DNA of 64,000 nt, from the NCBI GenBank assembly GCA_902168205.1, contig CABHOK010000002.1:682001-746000 (forward strand). The letters are read 5' to 3'. A model generated the notes under the pieces. It worked only from the letters and a program-made list of their open reading frames with translations, was not told the origin of the DNA and made no database searches. Below are positions 1 through 8,867 of the stretch, in pieces. Each line of letters opens with the position of its first letter. Position 1 is the first letter of the stretch. The position numbers were made by a program, and so were the translations under genes. This stretch comes from an uncultured Chitinophaga sp. (GTDB taxonomy: Bacteria > Bacteroidota > Bacteroidia > Cytophagales > Cyclobacteriaceae).

Positions 1-1
1 C

Positions 2-1261
2 CTTACCTCAATACTATACCTCGGTGCACTGGCCGTTACAACGGTGTCTGGTATACCTTTCTGGACGTGTATGATTGGTCTCGCGGTGTTTGCAATCTTC
101 ATCACGCTGGGCGGTATGAAAGTGATCGGATATACCGATGTTATCCAGGTGTTCTTCCTGATACTCGGTGGTCTTGCCACAACATACCTGGCGATGGATC
201 TCGTATCACAACACTTCAACACAGCCGGTGTAGGAGAGGGCTTCAACCTGATGATGTCGAAAGCAGATGATCACTTTCACATGGTGTTCGACAAGAGTAA
301 TCCTAATTACCTCGATCTCCCCGGACTTACCATTCTCATTGGTGGTATGTGGATTGTGAACCTGAACTATTGGGGATGTAACCAGTATATCACGCAACGT
401 GCACTCGGTGCTGATCTTCCTACAGCGCGCAACGGTATATTGTTCGCAGCGTTCCTGAAGTTGTTGATGCCGATCATCGTTGTACTTCCGGGTATAGCAG
501 CGTATGTGTTGTACCAGGATGGTATGTTCCAGCAGGACATGCTTGCCAATGGTGAGCTGAATCCTGACCGCGCTTATCCTGTATTGTTGAACCTGCTCCC
601 GGTAGGATTGAAAGGACTTGCCTTCGCAGCGCTTACGGCTGCTATCGTAGCATCACTTGCCGGTAAAGCCAACAGTATATCAACGATCTTTACGCTGGAT
701 ATCTATAAGAAATTCTTCAACACCAATGCTTCTGAAAAACAACTGGTATATATCGGTCGCGTAGCGGTTGTGGTGTCGATGGTGATTGCGATCATTATAT
801 CGCCATTCCTTGGTATCGATAAGAAAGGTGGTTTCCAGTATATACAGGAATATACCGGCTTCGTGTCGCCTGGTATCTTCGCTATATTTATTTTAGGCTT
901 TTTCTGGAAGCGCACCAACTCCGCTGCTGCTATGGCGGCAGCGTTGATCACCTTCCCGCTGTCAATCCTGTTGAAGTTCTTACCGAAGATGACGGACCTG
1001 TCTTCGCTCAGCGGTATGGGCTTCTCTGCACTGAACAAAGAAACAGGTTTGTATGAAATTCCATTCCTCGATCGTATGGGCTTCGTGTTCATCATCTGCG
1101 TACTGGTAATGGTGATATTAACTGTAATGGATCCTAACAGCAAGAAGAACCCGAAAGGTCTCGAAGTAGATGCCAACATGTTCAAACCTAAAGGTGCATT
1201 TGCCGTAGGTGCATTGATCGTGCTGGGTATATTGGCTATGCTGTATACGATCTTCTGGTAG
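2..1261 (+). CDS. Sodium/solute symporter (SGLT-like), 5' end missing
   Basis: The open frame runs in from the window edge, so the N-terminus is missing. The GTG at 44 is internal and not the real start. The protein is almost entirely hydrophobic helices. It carries the SGLT-family signature around YWGCNQYITQRALGA and the conserved stretch ALTAAIVASLAGKANSIS, followed by FTLDIYKK, as in sodium/glucose cotransporters of the SSS family (known family property). It should import a sugar or similar solute with Na+ across the inner membrane; the substrate cannot be read from sequence. The C-terminus is complete (TAG at 1259), and a strong hairpin terminator follows about 90 bp later. Confidence 0.9.
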   Translation, partial: LTSILYLGALAVTTVSGIPFWTCMIGLAVFAIFITLGGMKVIGYTDVIQVFFLILGGLATTYLAMDLVSQHFNTAGVGEGFNLMMSKADDHFHMVFDKSNPNYLDLPGLTILIGGMWIVNLNYWGCNQYITQRALGADLPTARNGILFAAFLKLLMPIIVVLPGIAAYVLYQDGMFQQDMLANGELNPDRAYPVLLNLLPVGLKGLAFAALTAAIVASLAGKANSISTIFTLDIYKKFFNTNASEKQLVYIGRVAVVVSMVIAIIISPFLGIDKKGGFQYIQEYTGFVSPGIFAIFILGFFWKRTNSAAAMAAALITFPLSILLKFLPKMTDLSSLSGMGFSALNKETGLYEIPFLDRMGFVFIICVLVMVILTVMDPNSKKNPKGLEVDANMFKPKGAFAVGALIVLGILAMLYTIFW

Positions 1262-1280
1262 CCATACCGTTGTGGAGCCG

Positions 1281-1485
1281 TTAATCGTTATCCGTTAATC
1301 GTTAGACGGATAACCGACAACAGTCAAACAACATTTAGATAAATGACAAGGGTCTGATACGCAAGTGTCAGACCTTTTTCTTTGTGTACCTCTGCGTATT
1401 CTTTGTGCCTTCGTGCAATGGATTTTAATTTCACCGTGAAGCGCAACCCTGCGATAACGAATAACGATTAACCGATAACGATTAT
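1281..1485. repeat. Terminal-inverted-repeat intergenic element, copy 1
   Basis: A 24-nt left arm at 1281-1304 (beginning TTAATCGTTATCCGTTAATC) is matched in reverse complement at 1462-1485 with only two mismatches. Between the arms lie the symporter terminator (1351-1379) and a low-complexity core of CTTTGTG, CTCTGCG and TTCGTG words (about 1378-1420). No ORF of any size fits. A similar arm-core-arm arrangement is seen at 15564-15726. It looks like a small non-autonomous element or repeat cassette; mobility is inferred, not shown. Confidence 0.6.
1351..1379 (+). terminator. Intrinsic terminator after the symporter gene
   Basis: GGTCTGATAC pairs with GTGTCAGACC (10 pairs, one G-T wobble) around a GCAA tetraloop and is followed by TTTTTCTTT. 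This is a textbook rho-independent terminator for the upstream + strand gene. Confidence 0.85.
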
Positions 1486-1509
1486 CGCCCAAATCCGTAT
1501 CTTCACCCT

Positions 1510-2478
1510 ATGAACCGCATTGACCGCCTCACCGCTATACTCATCCACCTTCAAACCAAACGCGTAGTAAAGGCAGAAGAAATGGCTGAGCGATTCGAGA
1601 TCAGCCTGCGCACTGTATACCGCGATGTAAAGGCGCTCATGGAAGCAGGAGTACCGATCGGTTCAGAAGCAGGCAAAGGATATTTCATCGTAGATGGTTT
1701 TCATCTCCCACCGGTGATGTTTACACAGGAAGAAGCAAGCGCCATGCTGGTAGCCTCCAAACTTGTGGAGCGCATGACCGATAAGTCGATTCAGAAGACT
1801 TTTGAGTCCGCACTGATGAAGATCAAGGCGGTATTGAATGATAACGAGAAAGATCACCTGGAGAATTTGCAGACCTATATACAGGTATATAAATCGTCAC
1901 AGACTACGCACGATGATTTTCCGGATAACTTCATGACCGATATTCAGAAGGCGATTGTAACCAAGCACGCACTGCGTATTGACTATAAAAACAATCTCGG
2001 TGAAGTAAGCGAACGCATCATTGAACCCATCGGATTGTTTTACTATAGCTTCGCGTGGCACCTCATTGCGTGGTGTACATTACGAAACGGCTATCGCGAT
2101 TTCAGAACCGATCGCATCATGAGTCTGAAGAACACCGGTGCATCATTCGATGATCGGAACCGTTATACCTTGCAAGAGTACCTGCAAAGTCTCAGGCACT
2201 CGAACCACGACATGCAGGAAGTAAAACTACTGTTGGATAAACCTGTAACCGGCTATATGTCGTACGCGAAACACTACCATGGTTTGGTAACAGAAGAAGA
2301 CCTGGGCGACAAAGTACGCATGACATTCCTGGTAGGCAACCTCCGACACTTCTGCAAAGGCGTGTTCCAGCAAGGTAATACCGTAGAGATAGAATCTCCC
2401 GAAGAAGCCAAGACCGTAGCACAGGAACTCGCGGAGGAGCTATATATGCATTATTCAAAGGTTACGGAGAGTATGTAG
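1510..2478 (+). CDS. HTH-WYL transcriptional regulator (YafY/DeoR-like)
   Basis: A 322-residue protein with an N-terminal winged helix (residues about 1-60; RLTAILIHLQTKRVVKAEE then FEISLRTVYRDVKAL) and a WYL-type ligand-sensing domain in the middle and C-terminal half, seen at FYYSFAWHLIAW, CTLRNGYRDFRTDRI and the C-terminal barrel. WYL regulators bind DNA as dimers and often respond to nucleic acids or small ligands (family knowledge). The ATG at 1510 is the only sensible start. It stands alone between the symporter and an oppositely oriented hypothetical gene, so its target is unknown; autoregulation or control of the symporter is possible. Confidence 0.88.
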   Translation: MNRIDRLTAILIHLQTKRVVKAEEMAERFEISLRTVYRDVKALMEAGVPIGSEAGKGYFIVDGFHLPPVMFTQEEASAMLVASKLVERMTDKSIQKTFESALMKIKAVLNDNEKDHLENLQTYIQVYKSSQTTHDDFPDNFMTDIQKAIVTKHALRIDYKNNLGEVSERIIEPIGLFYYSFAWHLIAWCTLRNGYRDFRTDRIMSLKNTGASFDDRNRYTLQEYLQSLRHSNHDMQEVKLLLDKPVTGYMSYAKHYHGLVTEEDLGDKVRMTFLVGNLRHFCKGVFQQGNTVEIESPEEAKTVAQELAEELYMHYSKVTESM

Positions 2479-2680
2479 CTATACCGTCACCTCGCTATGC
2501 TATGTACATATCTTCACGCTCTCCGCGAGAGGCCCCGAATTCGGAGCAACGTTACGAGTTATGAGGATGTTTTTTCTAGTAGCATCAACGGTGCATCACT
2601 TTGACGATAAGAGTGGCCTTGGGGTTTCCCGCGGCATAAGCGCATTCTATAGCAAAAGCAGCACACTCGAAATGACGGGC

Positions 2681-3214
2681 TCAGTTCTCCAAAATTATAT
2701 TCATCCTTCGTATATCTTCTCTATAGAAGGGCGAGCCTTCTTCCGCCAATATTAATCGGTAACGACCACCAATGCGTTGAGACTTCTTATGAATCAACAT
2801 CATCGGTAAACCAACGGCTGCCATCGCGATCGATGCCCTTGTTACATCCTGGTTCAGTGACGGATCACCCTGTATTACAGAAACATTTAGCTGGTCCACC
2901 AGGAAATACCCGACACCTCCAATCACCAGCAAACCCCCGACTACATTTCGGAAATTCCGTTGTTCGAAATATATACGTTCAATAGAATGAAACGGCACTA
3001 CCTCGGTATGTGCCAGCACAGCCGTGTCATATACATTACTTACATAGCTCCGCCTGCGCGTATCGCTTCCCTTTACTTTGAAAAGAATCTCATCACCGAT
3101 ATAAAGCCGGAGCAGCACTTTCTCTCCCTTTAGCAAGACAAGTTGTTTTTGTGCTACACACGCAGGCGCTATCAACAGCAACCCCAGCGCCATACCAATA
3201 ACCAATCGTTTCAA
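2681..3214 (-). CDS. Hypothetical secreted protein, 177 aa
   Basis: The predicted start is TTG at 3214; an ATG lies 21 nt downstream. The TTG start gives a classic signal peptide (KR, then a hydrophobic LVIGMALGLLLIAPACVAQ), with a cysteine near the cleavage point but no clean lipobox. After it comes a beta-rich region (LVLLKGEKVLLRLYIGDEILFKVKG, read in part), then a hydrophobic segment near residues 90-110 and another near 130-140. The pattern is common among Bacteroidota envelope proteins of unknown function. No enzymatic motif is visible. It is single, antisense to both flanking + strand genes. Confidence 0.62.
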   Translation of the reverse strand: MKRLVIGMALGLLLIAPACVAQKQLVLLKGEKVLLRLYIGDEILFKVKGSDTRRRSYVSNVYDTAVLAHTEVVPFHSIERIYFEQRNFRNVVGGLLVIGGVGYFLVDQLNVSVIQGDPSLNQDVTRASIAMAAVGLPMMLIHKKSQRIGGRYRLILAEEGSPFYREDIRRMNIILEN

Positions 3215-3293
3215 ATGTGTAATTATTTTAGCACCTAAAGATATTGAATACAGATGAAGTAACCCTACAAAAAGTTCTAACCCACAGTAAAAT

Positions 3294-3337
3294 CCCCAAC
3301 ATCAACACCGAACACATCAACACCTCAACACACCGGG
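3294..3337. repeat. GTGTTGAGGTGTTG-type low-complexity repeat (minus orientation)
   Basis: The stretch is made of AACATCAACACC / AACACATCAACACC / TCAACACACC words flanked by CCCC and GGGG. The 15-mer CAACACCTCAACACA at 3318-3332 is the exact reverse complement of a word that occurs twice at 26643-26697. Non-coding. Confidence 0.6.
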
Positions 3338-3398
3338 GCTGTTTGAATTTTATAGTGAATAGTTTGAATATCGTAATCGCACGCGCAGTAGGATGCGA

Positions 3399-3406
3399 TA
3401 CATTTG
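3399..3406 (+). promoter_or_regulatory. Candidate -7 box (TACATTTG) for the aldo/keto reductase operon
   Basis: TACATTTG fits the Bacteroidota TAnnTTTG -7 consensus, 112 bp upstream of the reductase ATG. No TTG sits at the usual -33 distance, so support is partial. The 304-bp gap 3215-3518 otherwise holds only the AACACC-type repeat and a short open stretch with no coding character. Confidence 0.4.
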
Positions 3407-3518
3407 TACCGGGGCTGATTCCATTGATTTCTATTCAACGCTGTTCTGCAGAGCGTTATAGAGGAACAGATTTTTTATCACCAGTTCCGGTGAATGTTAA
3501 ACGTTAAAACCAATTTGT

Positions 3519-4499
3519 ATGAAGTACAGAAAATTAGGCAAGACAAACGAAAAAATTTCGGCTATAGGACTCGGTTGCATGGGGATGAGCTTTGCATACG
3601 GCTCGACTGATGACAAGGAGTCTATCGCAACACTACATCGTGCACTCGACCTCGGTATAAATTTCTGGGACACGGCTGATATATATGGTCCCTATACCAA
3701 TGAAGAACTGATCTCGCAGGTACTGGTGCCGAATCGTGATAAAGTATTTATTGCTACGAAATTCGGATTCCGCATGCGTGAAGATCGCTCTACATATTTT
3801 GACGGATCGCCTGCACACATGCGTTCGGCTATTGAAGGAAGCTTGAAGCGATTGAAGATTGATGTGATCGATCTGTACTATGCACATCGTATTGATGCAT
3901 CTATACCGGTAGAAGAAATGGTAGGAGCGATGGCTGAACTGGTAAAGGAAGGTAAAGTTCGTTACCTCGGTTTGTCAGAAGCATCGGCTGCATCGATACG
4001 CAAGGCCAATGCGGTACATCCCATAGCAGCATTGCAAAGTGAATATTCGCTGTTGACACGCGATGTTGAAAAAGAAAATCTTCCGGTGTGTCGCGAGTTG
4101 GGTATAACCTTGGTGCCGTATAGTCCGCTGGCCCGCGGACTCATGACGAATACAGTGGATAAAGATTCATTGTCGTCAACAGATTTCCGCAGATCATTGC
4201 CTCGCTTTGACGAGCAGCATTGGGACAACAATCAAAAACTCGCGGATCGTTTTTCCGCTATAGCTGCCGATAAGCAATGTACTCCGGCACAACTTGCTCT
4301 CGCGTGGGTGCTGGCGAAAGGAGATGATATTGTACCAATCCCCGGAACGAAGAAGAGAAAGTATCTTGAAGAAAATGCAAAGGCAACCGAGGTTGTGTTA
4401 ACTCCGTCTGATATAGAAACACTGGAAGGATTGGTAGATGAATATCCCAACGTAGGCAACCGGTATAGCGAAGGATCGTTGAAACTCGTGAATCGCTAA
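3519..4499 (+). CDS. Aldo/keto reductase
   Basis: A 326-residue TIM-barrel oxidoreductase. The catalytic tetrad can be read directly: Asp51 and Tyr56 in DTADIYG, Lys81 in ATKFGF and His123 in YYAHRID. The C-terminal NADPH-binding motif [13 protein letters not shown] is also present. The length and the GLGCMGMS start are typical of the AKR family close to bacterial YajO/perakine reductase-like enzymes. It reduces aldehydes or ketones with NADPH in the cytoplasm; the substrate is unknown. It lies 34 bp upstream of a beta-hydroxyacid dehydrogenase and is probably cotranscribed with it. Confidence 0.93.
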   Translation: MKYRKLGKTNEKISAIGLGCMGMSFAYGSTDDKESIATLHRALDLGINFWDTADIYGPYTNEELISQVLVPNRDKVFIATKFGFRMREDRSTYFDGSPAHMRSAIEGSLKRLKIDVIDLYYAHRIDASIPVEEMVGAMAELVKEGKVRYLGLSEASAASIRKANAVHPIAALQSEYSLLTRDVEKENLPVCRELGITLVPYSPLARGLMTNTVDKDSLSSTDFRRSLPRFDEQHWDNNQKLADRFSAIAADKQCTPAQLALAWVLAKGDDIVPIPGTKKRKYLEENAKATEVVLTPSDIETLEGLVDEYPNVGNRYSEGSLKLVNR

Positions 4500-4533
4500 C
4501 TATATATATTAAATCTTTTAATTTTTTTAAAGC

Positions 4534-5433
4534 ATGAGCATAACCGTAGCATGCATCGGACTCGGCAACATGGGCTACCCGATTGCAAAGAATATTATCA
4601 CCAGCGATAAAGGTTTTAAGGTTAAACTATATAACCGATCGCCTGAGAAAATAAAAGACCTTGTGGAATTGGGAGGAGAGGCTGTCTCCACCATCGCTGA
4701 TGCCGTGAAATCAGCCGACATCATTGTGACAATGTTAAGCGATGATACAGCATTGAACCAGGTAACAGAAGAGATACTACCGGCATTGAAGAACGGAAGT
4801 ATACATCTGTCGATGAGCACCATCAAGGCAGAAACTTCACAGCAGCTGGCGGAGAAACATGCACAGCGCGGTGCTATATATCTGGCATCACCAGTGATGG
4901 GCCGCCCGCCCGCAGCAGCAGCGAGACAGTTATTTATACTTCTTTCCGGAGATGAATCTGCGAAAGAAAAAGTTAAGCCTGTACTGGAAGCGGTTAGTCA
5001 ACGTACATTCGATTTTGGCCGTGATGCTTCCATTGCCCATACGGTAAAAGTGATCATGAACTTCATGATCTTTACCACGGTGGAATTACTCAGCGAAGTA
5101 ATGCTGATGGCCGAGAAGACCGGCATCGATAAAAATATACTCCTCGATACCATGCTCAATACCATTTACGGAGCTCCGGTGTTCAAGATATACGGTGCGC
5201 TGGTGGCAAAAGAAGAAGACAATCCGAATGGTTTTGCTATACAGCTTGCCAACAAAGATCTTCGTCTTGCACAGGAGACTGCAGCAGCAGCAGGCGCATC
5301 TTTACCGTTGGCAGAATTGATACGCACGCATTTTGAAAGTATGATTGCTGCCGGTGGCGGTAAGAAAGATTTACCAATGCTGGTTTCGCATTTGCGCGAG
5401 CAGGTGGAGGCAAATCCCGTTCATTATATTTAA
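4534..5433 (+). CDS. NAD(P)-dependent beta-hydroxyacid dehydrogenase family oxidoreductase
   Basis: A 299-residue protein of the 6-phosphogluconate/3-hydroxyisobutyrate dehydrogenase family. It has an N-terminal Rossmann motif GLGNMGYPIA, the substrate-binding segment ASPVMGRPPAA (family consensus DAPVSGG), and the catalytic-lysine helix HTVKVIMNFM. The usual GxxG glycines of the substrate motif are changed to an RPP sequence, which suggests a non-standard substrate such as an imine or aldehyde acid. It follows the aldo/keto reductase by 34 bp and probably shares its transcript. A hairpin begins two bases after the stop codon. Confidence 0.88.
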   Translation: MSITVACIGLGNMGYPIAKNIITSDKGFKVKLYNRSPEKIKDLVELGGEAVSTIADAVKSADIIVTMLSDDTALNQVTEEILPALKNGSIHLSMSTIKAETSQQLAEKHAQRGAIYLASPVMGRPPAAAARQLFILLSGDESAKEKVKPVLEAVSQRTFDFGRDASIAHTVKVIMNFMIFTTVELLSEVMLMAEKTGIDKNILLDTMLNTIYGAPVFKIYGALVAKEEDNPNGFAIQLANKDLRLAQETAAAAGASLPLAELIRTHFESMIAAGGGKKDLPMLVSHLREQVEANPVHYI

Positions 5434-5434
5434 T

Positions 5435-5470
5435 ATTATTAGCACAGGGATTAATCCCCGTGCTAATAAT
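5435..5470. terminator. Strong intergenic hairpin after the dehydrogenase gene
   Basis: ATTATTAGCAC (5435-5445) pairs perfectly with GTGCTAATAAT (5460-5470), and an inner GGGAT/ATCCC stem closes a 2-nt loop; the only interruption is one A-C mismatch. It starts two bases after the TAA. There is no T-run after it, so it may act as an mRNA 3' stabiliser or a factor-assisted terminator rather than a simple intrinsic one. Confidence 0.6.
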
Positions 5471-5638
5471 GTCGGAATGATATAGGTATACGTTTCACCA
5501 TTCAATGAAAAAAGAACGTTTGCATCGAATGCCTCAGCTTAAAGAGGGTATATATTGATTTTTAAATTACCACAGTAGCGCGATTTATCCTTGACGATTG
5601 CTTCATCAATTTTAATGCTTCATCCTAAACATTAAAAT

Positions 5639-8600
5639 ATGAAGAAGTCTCTACTGTTTCTTCTTGTCCTGCTCGGGGCAAGTCTGGACATTTTTGCGCA
5701 GGGAAAAACGGTTTCCGGTAAGGTGACTGCAGCAGAGGATAATTCTCCTTTGCCGGGAGTAAATGTTATTGTGAAAGGAACCATGCTCGGAACAGCTACC
5801 GATGCCGATGGTAACTTTGCGCTATCAGTGCCGGAAGGAAGTACACTTGTATTCACCTTTATAGGTTTGCAGACACAGGAAATTGCTGTGGGCAGTAATA
5901 CGGTGGTAGATGTAAAGATGAATCACGATGCGAAGCAACTTACTGAAGTCGTGGTTACAGCATTGGGCATCGAGCGCGATCAGAAAACACTGACCTATGC
6001 TACACAACAGGTAGGGGGCGATAAACTTCGTGTAACGCGCGATACTGATCTTAACAATACACTGGCGGGTAAATTTGCCGGTGTACAAGTGGCGGGTCAG
6101 GCCGGTTCCAAGTTGGGTTCAACCGCAGCCATCCGCATTCGCGGTGCCGCTTCGTTAAGCGATCGCGGACCGCTATATGTACTGGATGGTACAGCGATCG
6201 ATCCCAGCCTGATCAACATGGATAATGTTGAATCAATTTCTATACTGAAAGGCCCTAATGCTACAGCGCTCTACGGTCAGCGTGGTGATGGGGGAGTCGT
6301 GATGATCACCAGCAAGAAGGGTAAGAAATCAAATGGTATAGGGGTAAGCATCGGAAGTACAACAACGTTCGAGAAAGTAAATATACTGCCGAAGTATCAG
6401 AATGTATACGGAGGAGGAGGCAGCTCTGATTTCCTCACGTTTGAGTATAAACCTGGTGTACATCCTGCAGACTGGGCTGTGTTCGATGGCAAGCAATATC
6501 CGGATTATGCAGACGATGCATCCTGGGGACCCAAGATGGATGGCTCCGAATATATACCGTGGTATGCCTGGTATCCCGGGTCAAAGTATTCGTTCAAGAC
6601 GGCTAAATTTACTCCGCAGAAAAACAACGTCAGGGATTTTTATGAGACCGGTGTAACGCTCAACAACAACGTTGCGTTGTCCAAAGCGGGCGATGGCTAT
6701 AATGTTAACCTTTCCTATACCGATCTTCACCGTACGGGTATCATTCCGAACTCATCGCTAACGCGCAGATATTTATCGGTAAACAGCTCGGTAGATCTGG
6801 GTAAACATTTTGTAGTGGGATTAAACCTTAACTACTCGCACGAAGATCTGAAAGGCAGCTTTAACGATGGTTATGGAAACTATGGCGGGGCCGGATCCTT
6901 TCAGCAATGGTTTCACCGCGACCTCGATATGAGTATACTACGTGAGCTGCGCGACTTCAGAACGCCTACCGGTGCACTGGCGAGCTGGAACCACACCAAT
7001 CCTACAGCCACTACAGACTATAGCGATGCAGGTTTCAATAAGGGTAATTACTGGTATAATTTCTATTCTTACCTGGACAAGGTGAGTAACGATAATGTGA
7101 AGGATCAGCTATTCGGTGATTTGAACCTGACGTATAAGATCAACGACCATTTGAAAGTTCAGGGCTTTGCACGCAGAGATCAGTTGCATACACACTATGA
7201 ATATAAAGTTCCTACCATACTGGAGTTGAGCGGACGCCAAACCAGTACCAAGGCAGGATATGCAACCGGTTTGACGGAAACACTTGAAGAGAACTACGAA
7301 GGCGTTGTTACCTATCAGAATCAATTTAAGGATTGGGACATCAGCGCAAATATAGGCGGTAACATCCGCAGAAATACCTATAACGAAGCGCTGATGTCAA
7401 CTACCACGGGGTTGGTAGTGCCCGATCTGTTTACCATCTCAAACTCGAAGGGTACTCCCAGTTATTCAAACTTCCGATCCCTCAAAATTGTACGCAGTGT
7501 ATATGCACGCACATCGTTCGGGTATAAAGATCTCCTGTATGTGGACCTCACAGCCCGTAACGACTGGAGCTCGGCATTGCCAGCCAATAACAACTCGTAC
7601 TTTTATCCGTCAGTCGGAACATCGTTTATCTTCAGTGAACTGCTTACCGGTCAATCTATACTTTCACTGGGGAAGTTACGTGCCAACTGGGCGCAGATCG
7701 GATCAGACCTCGATCCCTATAGACTCGTACAAACCTATGGTGTAAACACCGCCCAGTACAGTGGAAATATACTCACCGGTGTATCAGACGTATTAACAAA
7801 CCCGGCTATAATACCAGCCAAGTCAACATCGTATGAAGGTGGCTTTGACCTGAAGTTTTTTGATAACCGTGTGGGGCTGAGCGCTACGTACTATAAAGAA
7901 ATAAGAAAGAACGAGATTATTACTGTAAGTGTATCCAGCACCAGCGGTTATGCTTCCAATGTAATTAATGCCGGTCAAGTTGAACGCAGTGGTATCGAGT
8001 TGCAATTGAATGTGGTTCCTATACGAACCGACAACTTTACATGGGATGTAACCTTCAACGCTGCACGCAACAGATCGCGCGTTATCAAGTTAACCGATGG
8101 AGTAAATGCTATAGAGGCGGAGAGCAGCGGCTTTAATAACGCTGACGACTTTGGTTATATACGCGTATACAATAAAACAAATGCAGATGGGGGAAGCAAT
8201 GCATGGGGACAGCTTCGCGGTAACGGTATCCGCTATAAAGATGGCCAGCCGGTATTGAATGAAGATGGTACGTATGCATACGATGAGAACGTATACTTCG
8301 GATCAGCACTTCCTGATTTTACCGGTGGTATATTCAACAGTCTTACCTATAAAAATTTCCAGTTGAGTATATCGATTGATTTTCAAAAGGGTGGTAAATA
8401 TTTCTCGCTGTCCAATTTCTGGGGTGAATACTCTGGTCTGTACTCTGAAACAGCGGCCACCAACGACAAAGGCATGAACGTGCGCGATGATGTAGCCAAC
8501 GGAGGAGGCGTACATGTAAAAGGTGTAGACGAGAATGGTAATCCGGTAGATAAATATGTAAGTGCGTATGATTACTACCACCAGTTTGGTAATAACTCGA

Positions 8601-8848
8601 TCGTAAACAATTCTTTGTTTGATGCATCGTATGTGAAGCTTCGTGAAATAAGTCTGGGCTATAACATCCCGTTGAAGAACAAGAGCATTGTACAAAGTCT
8701 GAGTGTCTCGTTGGTAGCACGAAACCCGTGGTTGATATACCTGGCTAACCGGAACTTCGATGTGTCTGAACTTTCGCAGCGATTTACAGAAAGTGGTCAG
8801 CAGCCGGGAACCCGTTCAATAGGTTTAGGTCTTAAAGCATCTTTTTAG
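5639..8848 (+). CDS. SusC/RagA-family TonB-linked outer membrane transporter
   Basis: A 1069-residue protein with a signal peptide ending near FAQ (residue 21), a carboxypeptidase-regulatory-like domain (about 22-105), a TonB-dependent plug (about 110-235; SLSDRGPLYVLDGTAID and LYGQRGDGGVVMITSKKG) and a 22-stranded barrel to the C-terminus, which ends in aromatic SF as expected of an outer-membrane barrel. It forms the pore through which a SusD-bound ligand enters using TonB energy. The SusD partner starts 19 bp downstream. Ligand unknown; no sugar-degrading enzyme or sensor adjoins it, so it need not be a glycan system and could take up peptides or another nutrient. Confidence 0.96.
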   Translation: MKKSLLFLLVLLGASLDIFAQGKTVSGKVTAAEDNSPLPGVNVIVKGTMLGTATDADGNFALSVPEGSTLVFTFIGLQTQEIAVGSNTVVDVKMNHDAKQLTEVVVTALGIERDQKTLTYATQQVGGDKLRVTRDTDLNNTLAGKFAGVQVAGQAGSKLGSTAAIRIRGAASLSDRGPLYVLDGTAIDPSLINMDNVESISILKGPNATALYGQRGDGGVVMITSKKGKKSNGIGVSIGSTTTFEKVNILPKYQNVYGGGGSSDFLTFEYKPGVHPADWAVFDGKQYPDYADDASWGPKMDGSEYIPWYAWYPGSKYSFKTAKFTPQKNNVRDFYETGVTLNNNVALSKAGDGYNVNLSYTDLHRTGIIPNSSLTRRYLSVNSSVDLGKHFVVGLNLNYSHEDLKGSFNDGYGNYGGAGSFQQWFHRDLDMSILRELRDFRTPTGALASWNHTNPTATTDYSDAGFNKGNYWYNFYSYLDKVSNDNVKDQLFGDLNLTYKINDHLKVQGFARRDQLHTHYEYKVPTILELSGRQTSTKAGYATGLTETLEENYEGVVTYQNQFKDWDISANIGGNIRRNTYNEALMSTTTGLVVPDLFTISNSKGTPSYSNFRSLKIVRSVYARTSFGYKDLLYVDLTARNDWSSALPANNNSYFYPSVGTSFIFSELLTGQSILSLGKLRANWAQIGSDLDPYRLVQTYGVNTAQYSGNILTGVSDVLTNPAIIPAKSTSYEGGFDLKFFDNRVGLSATYYKEIRKNEIITVSVSSTSGYASNVINAGQVERSGIELQLNVVPIRTDNFTWDVTFNAARNRSRVIKLTDGVNAIEAESSGFNNADDFGYIRVYNKTNADGGSNAWGQLRGNGIRYKDGQPVLNEDGTYAYDENVYFGSALPDFTGGIFNSLTYKNFQLSISIDFQKGGKYFSLSNFWGEYSGLYSETAATNDKGMNVRDDVANGGGVHVKGVDENGNPVDKYVSAYDYYHQFGNNSIVNNSLFDASYVKLREISLGYNIPLKNKSIVQSLSVSLVARNPWLIYLANRNFDVSELSQRFTESGQQPGTRSIGLGLKASF

Positions 8849-8867
8849 TACGTAAAGAAATTGAATC

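Noticed and set aside
44-1261. Complete symporter gene starting with GTG at 44
   Set aside because: The frame is open to the first base and the upstream residues are hydrophobic and in keeping with the family, so the gene is truncated by the window edge.
3294-3337. CRISPR-like array
   Set aside because: The AACACC words are short, irregular and have no constant-length spacers or cas genes.
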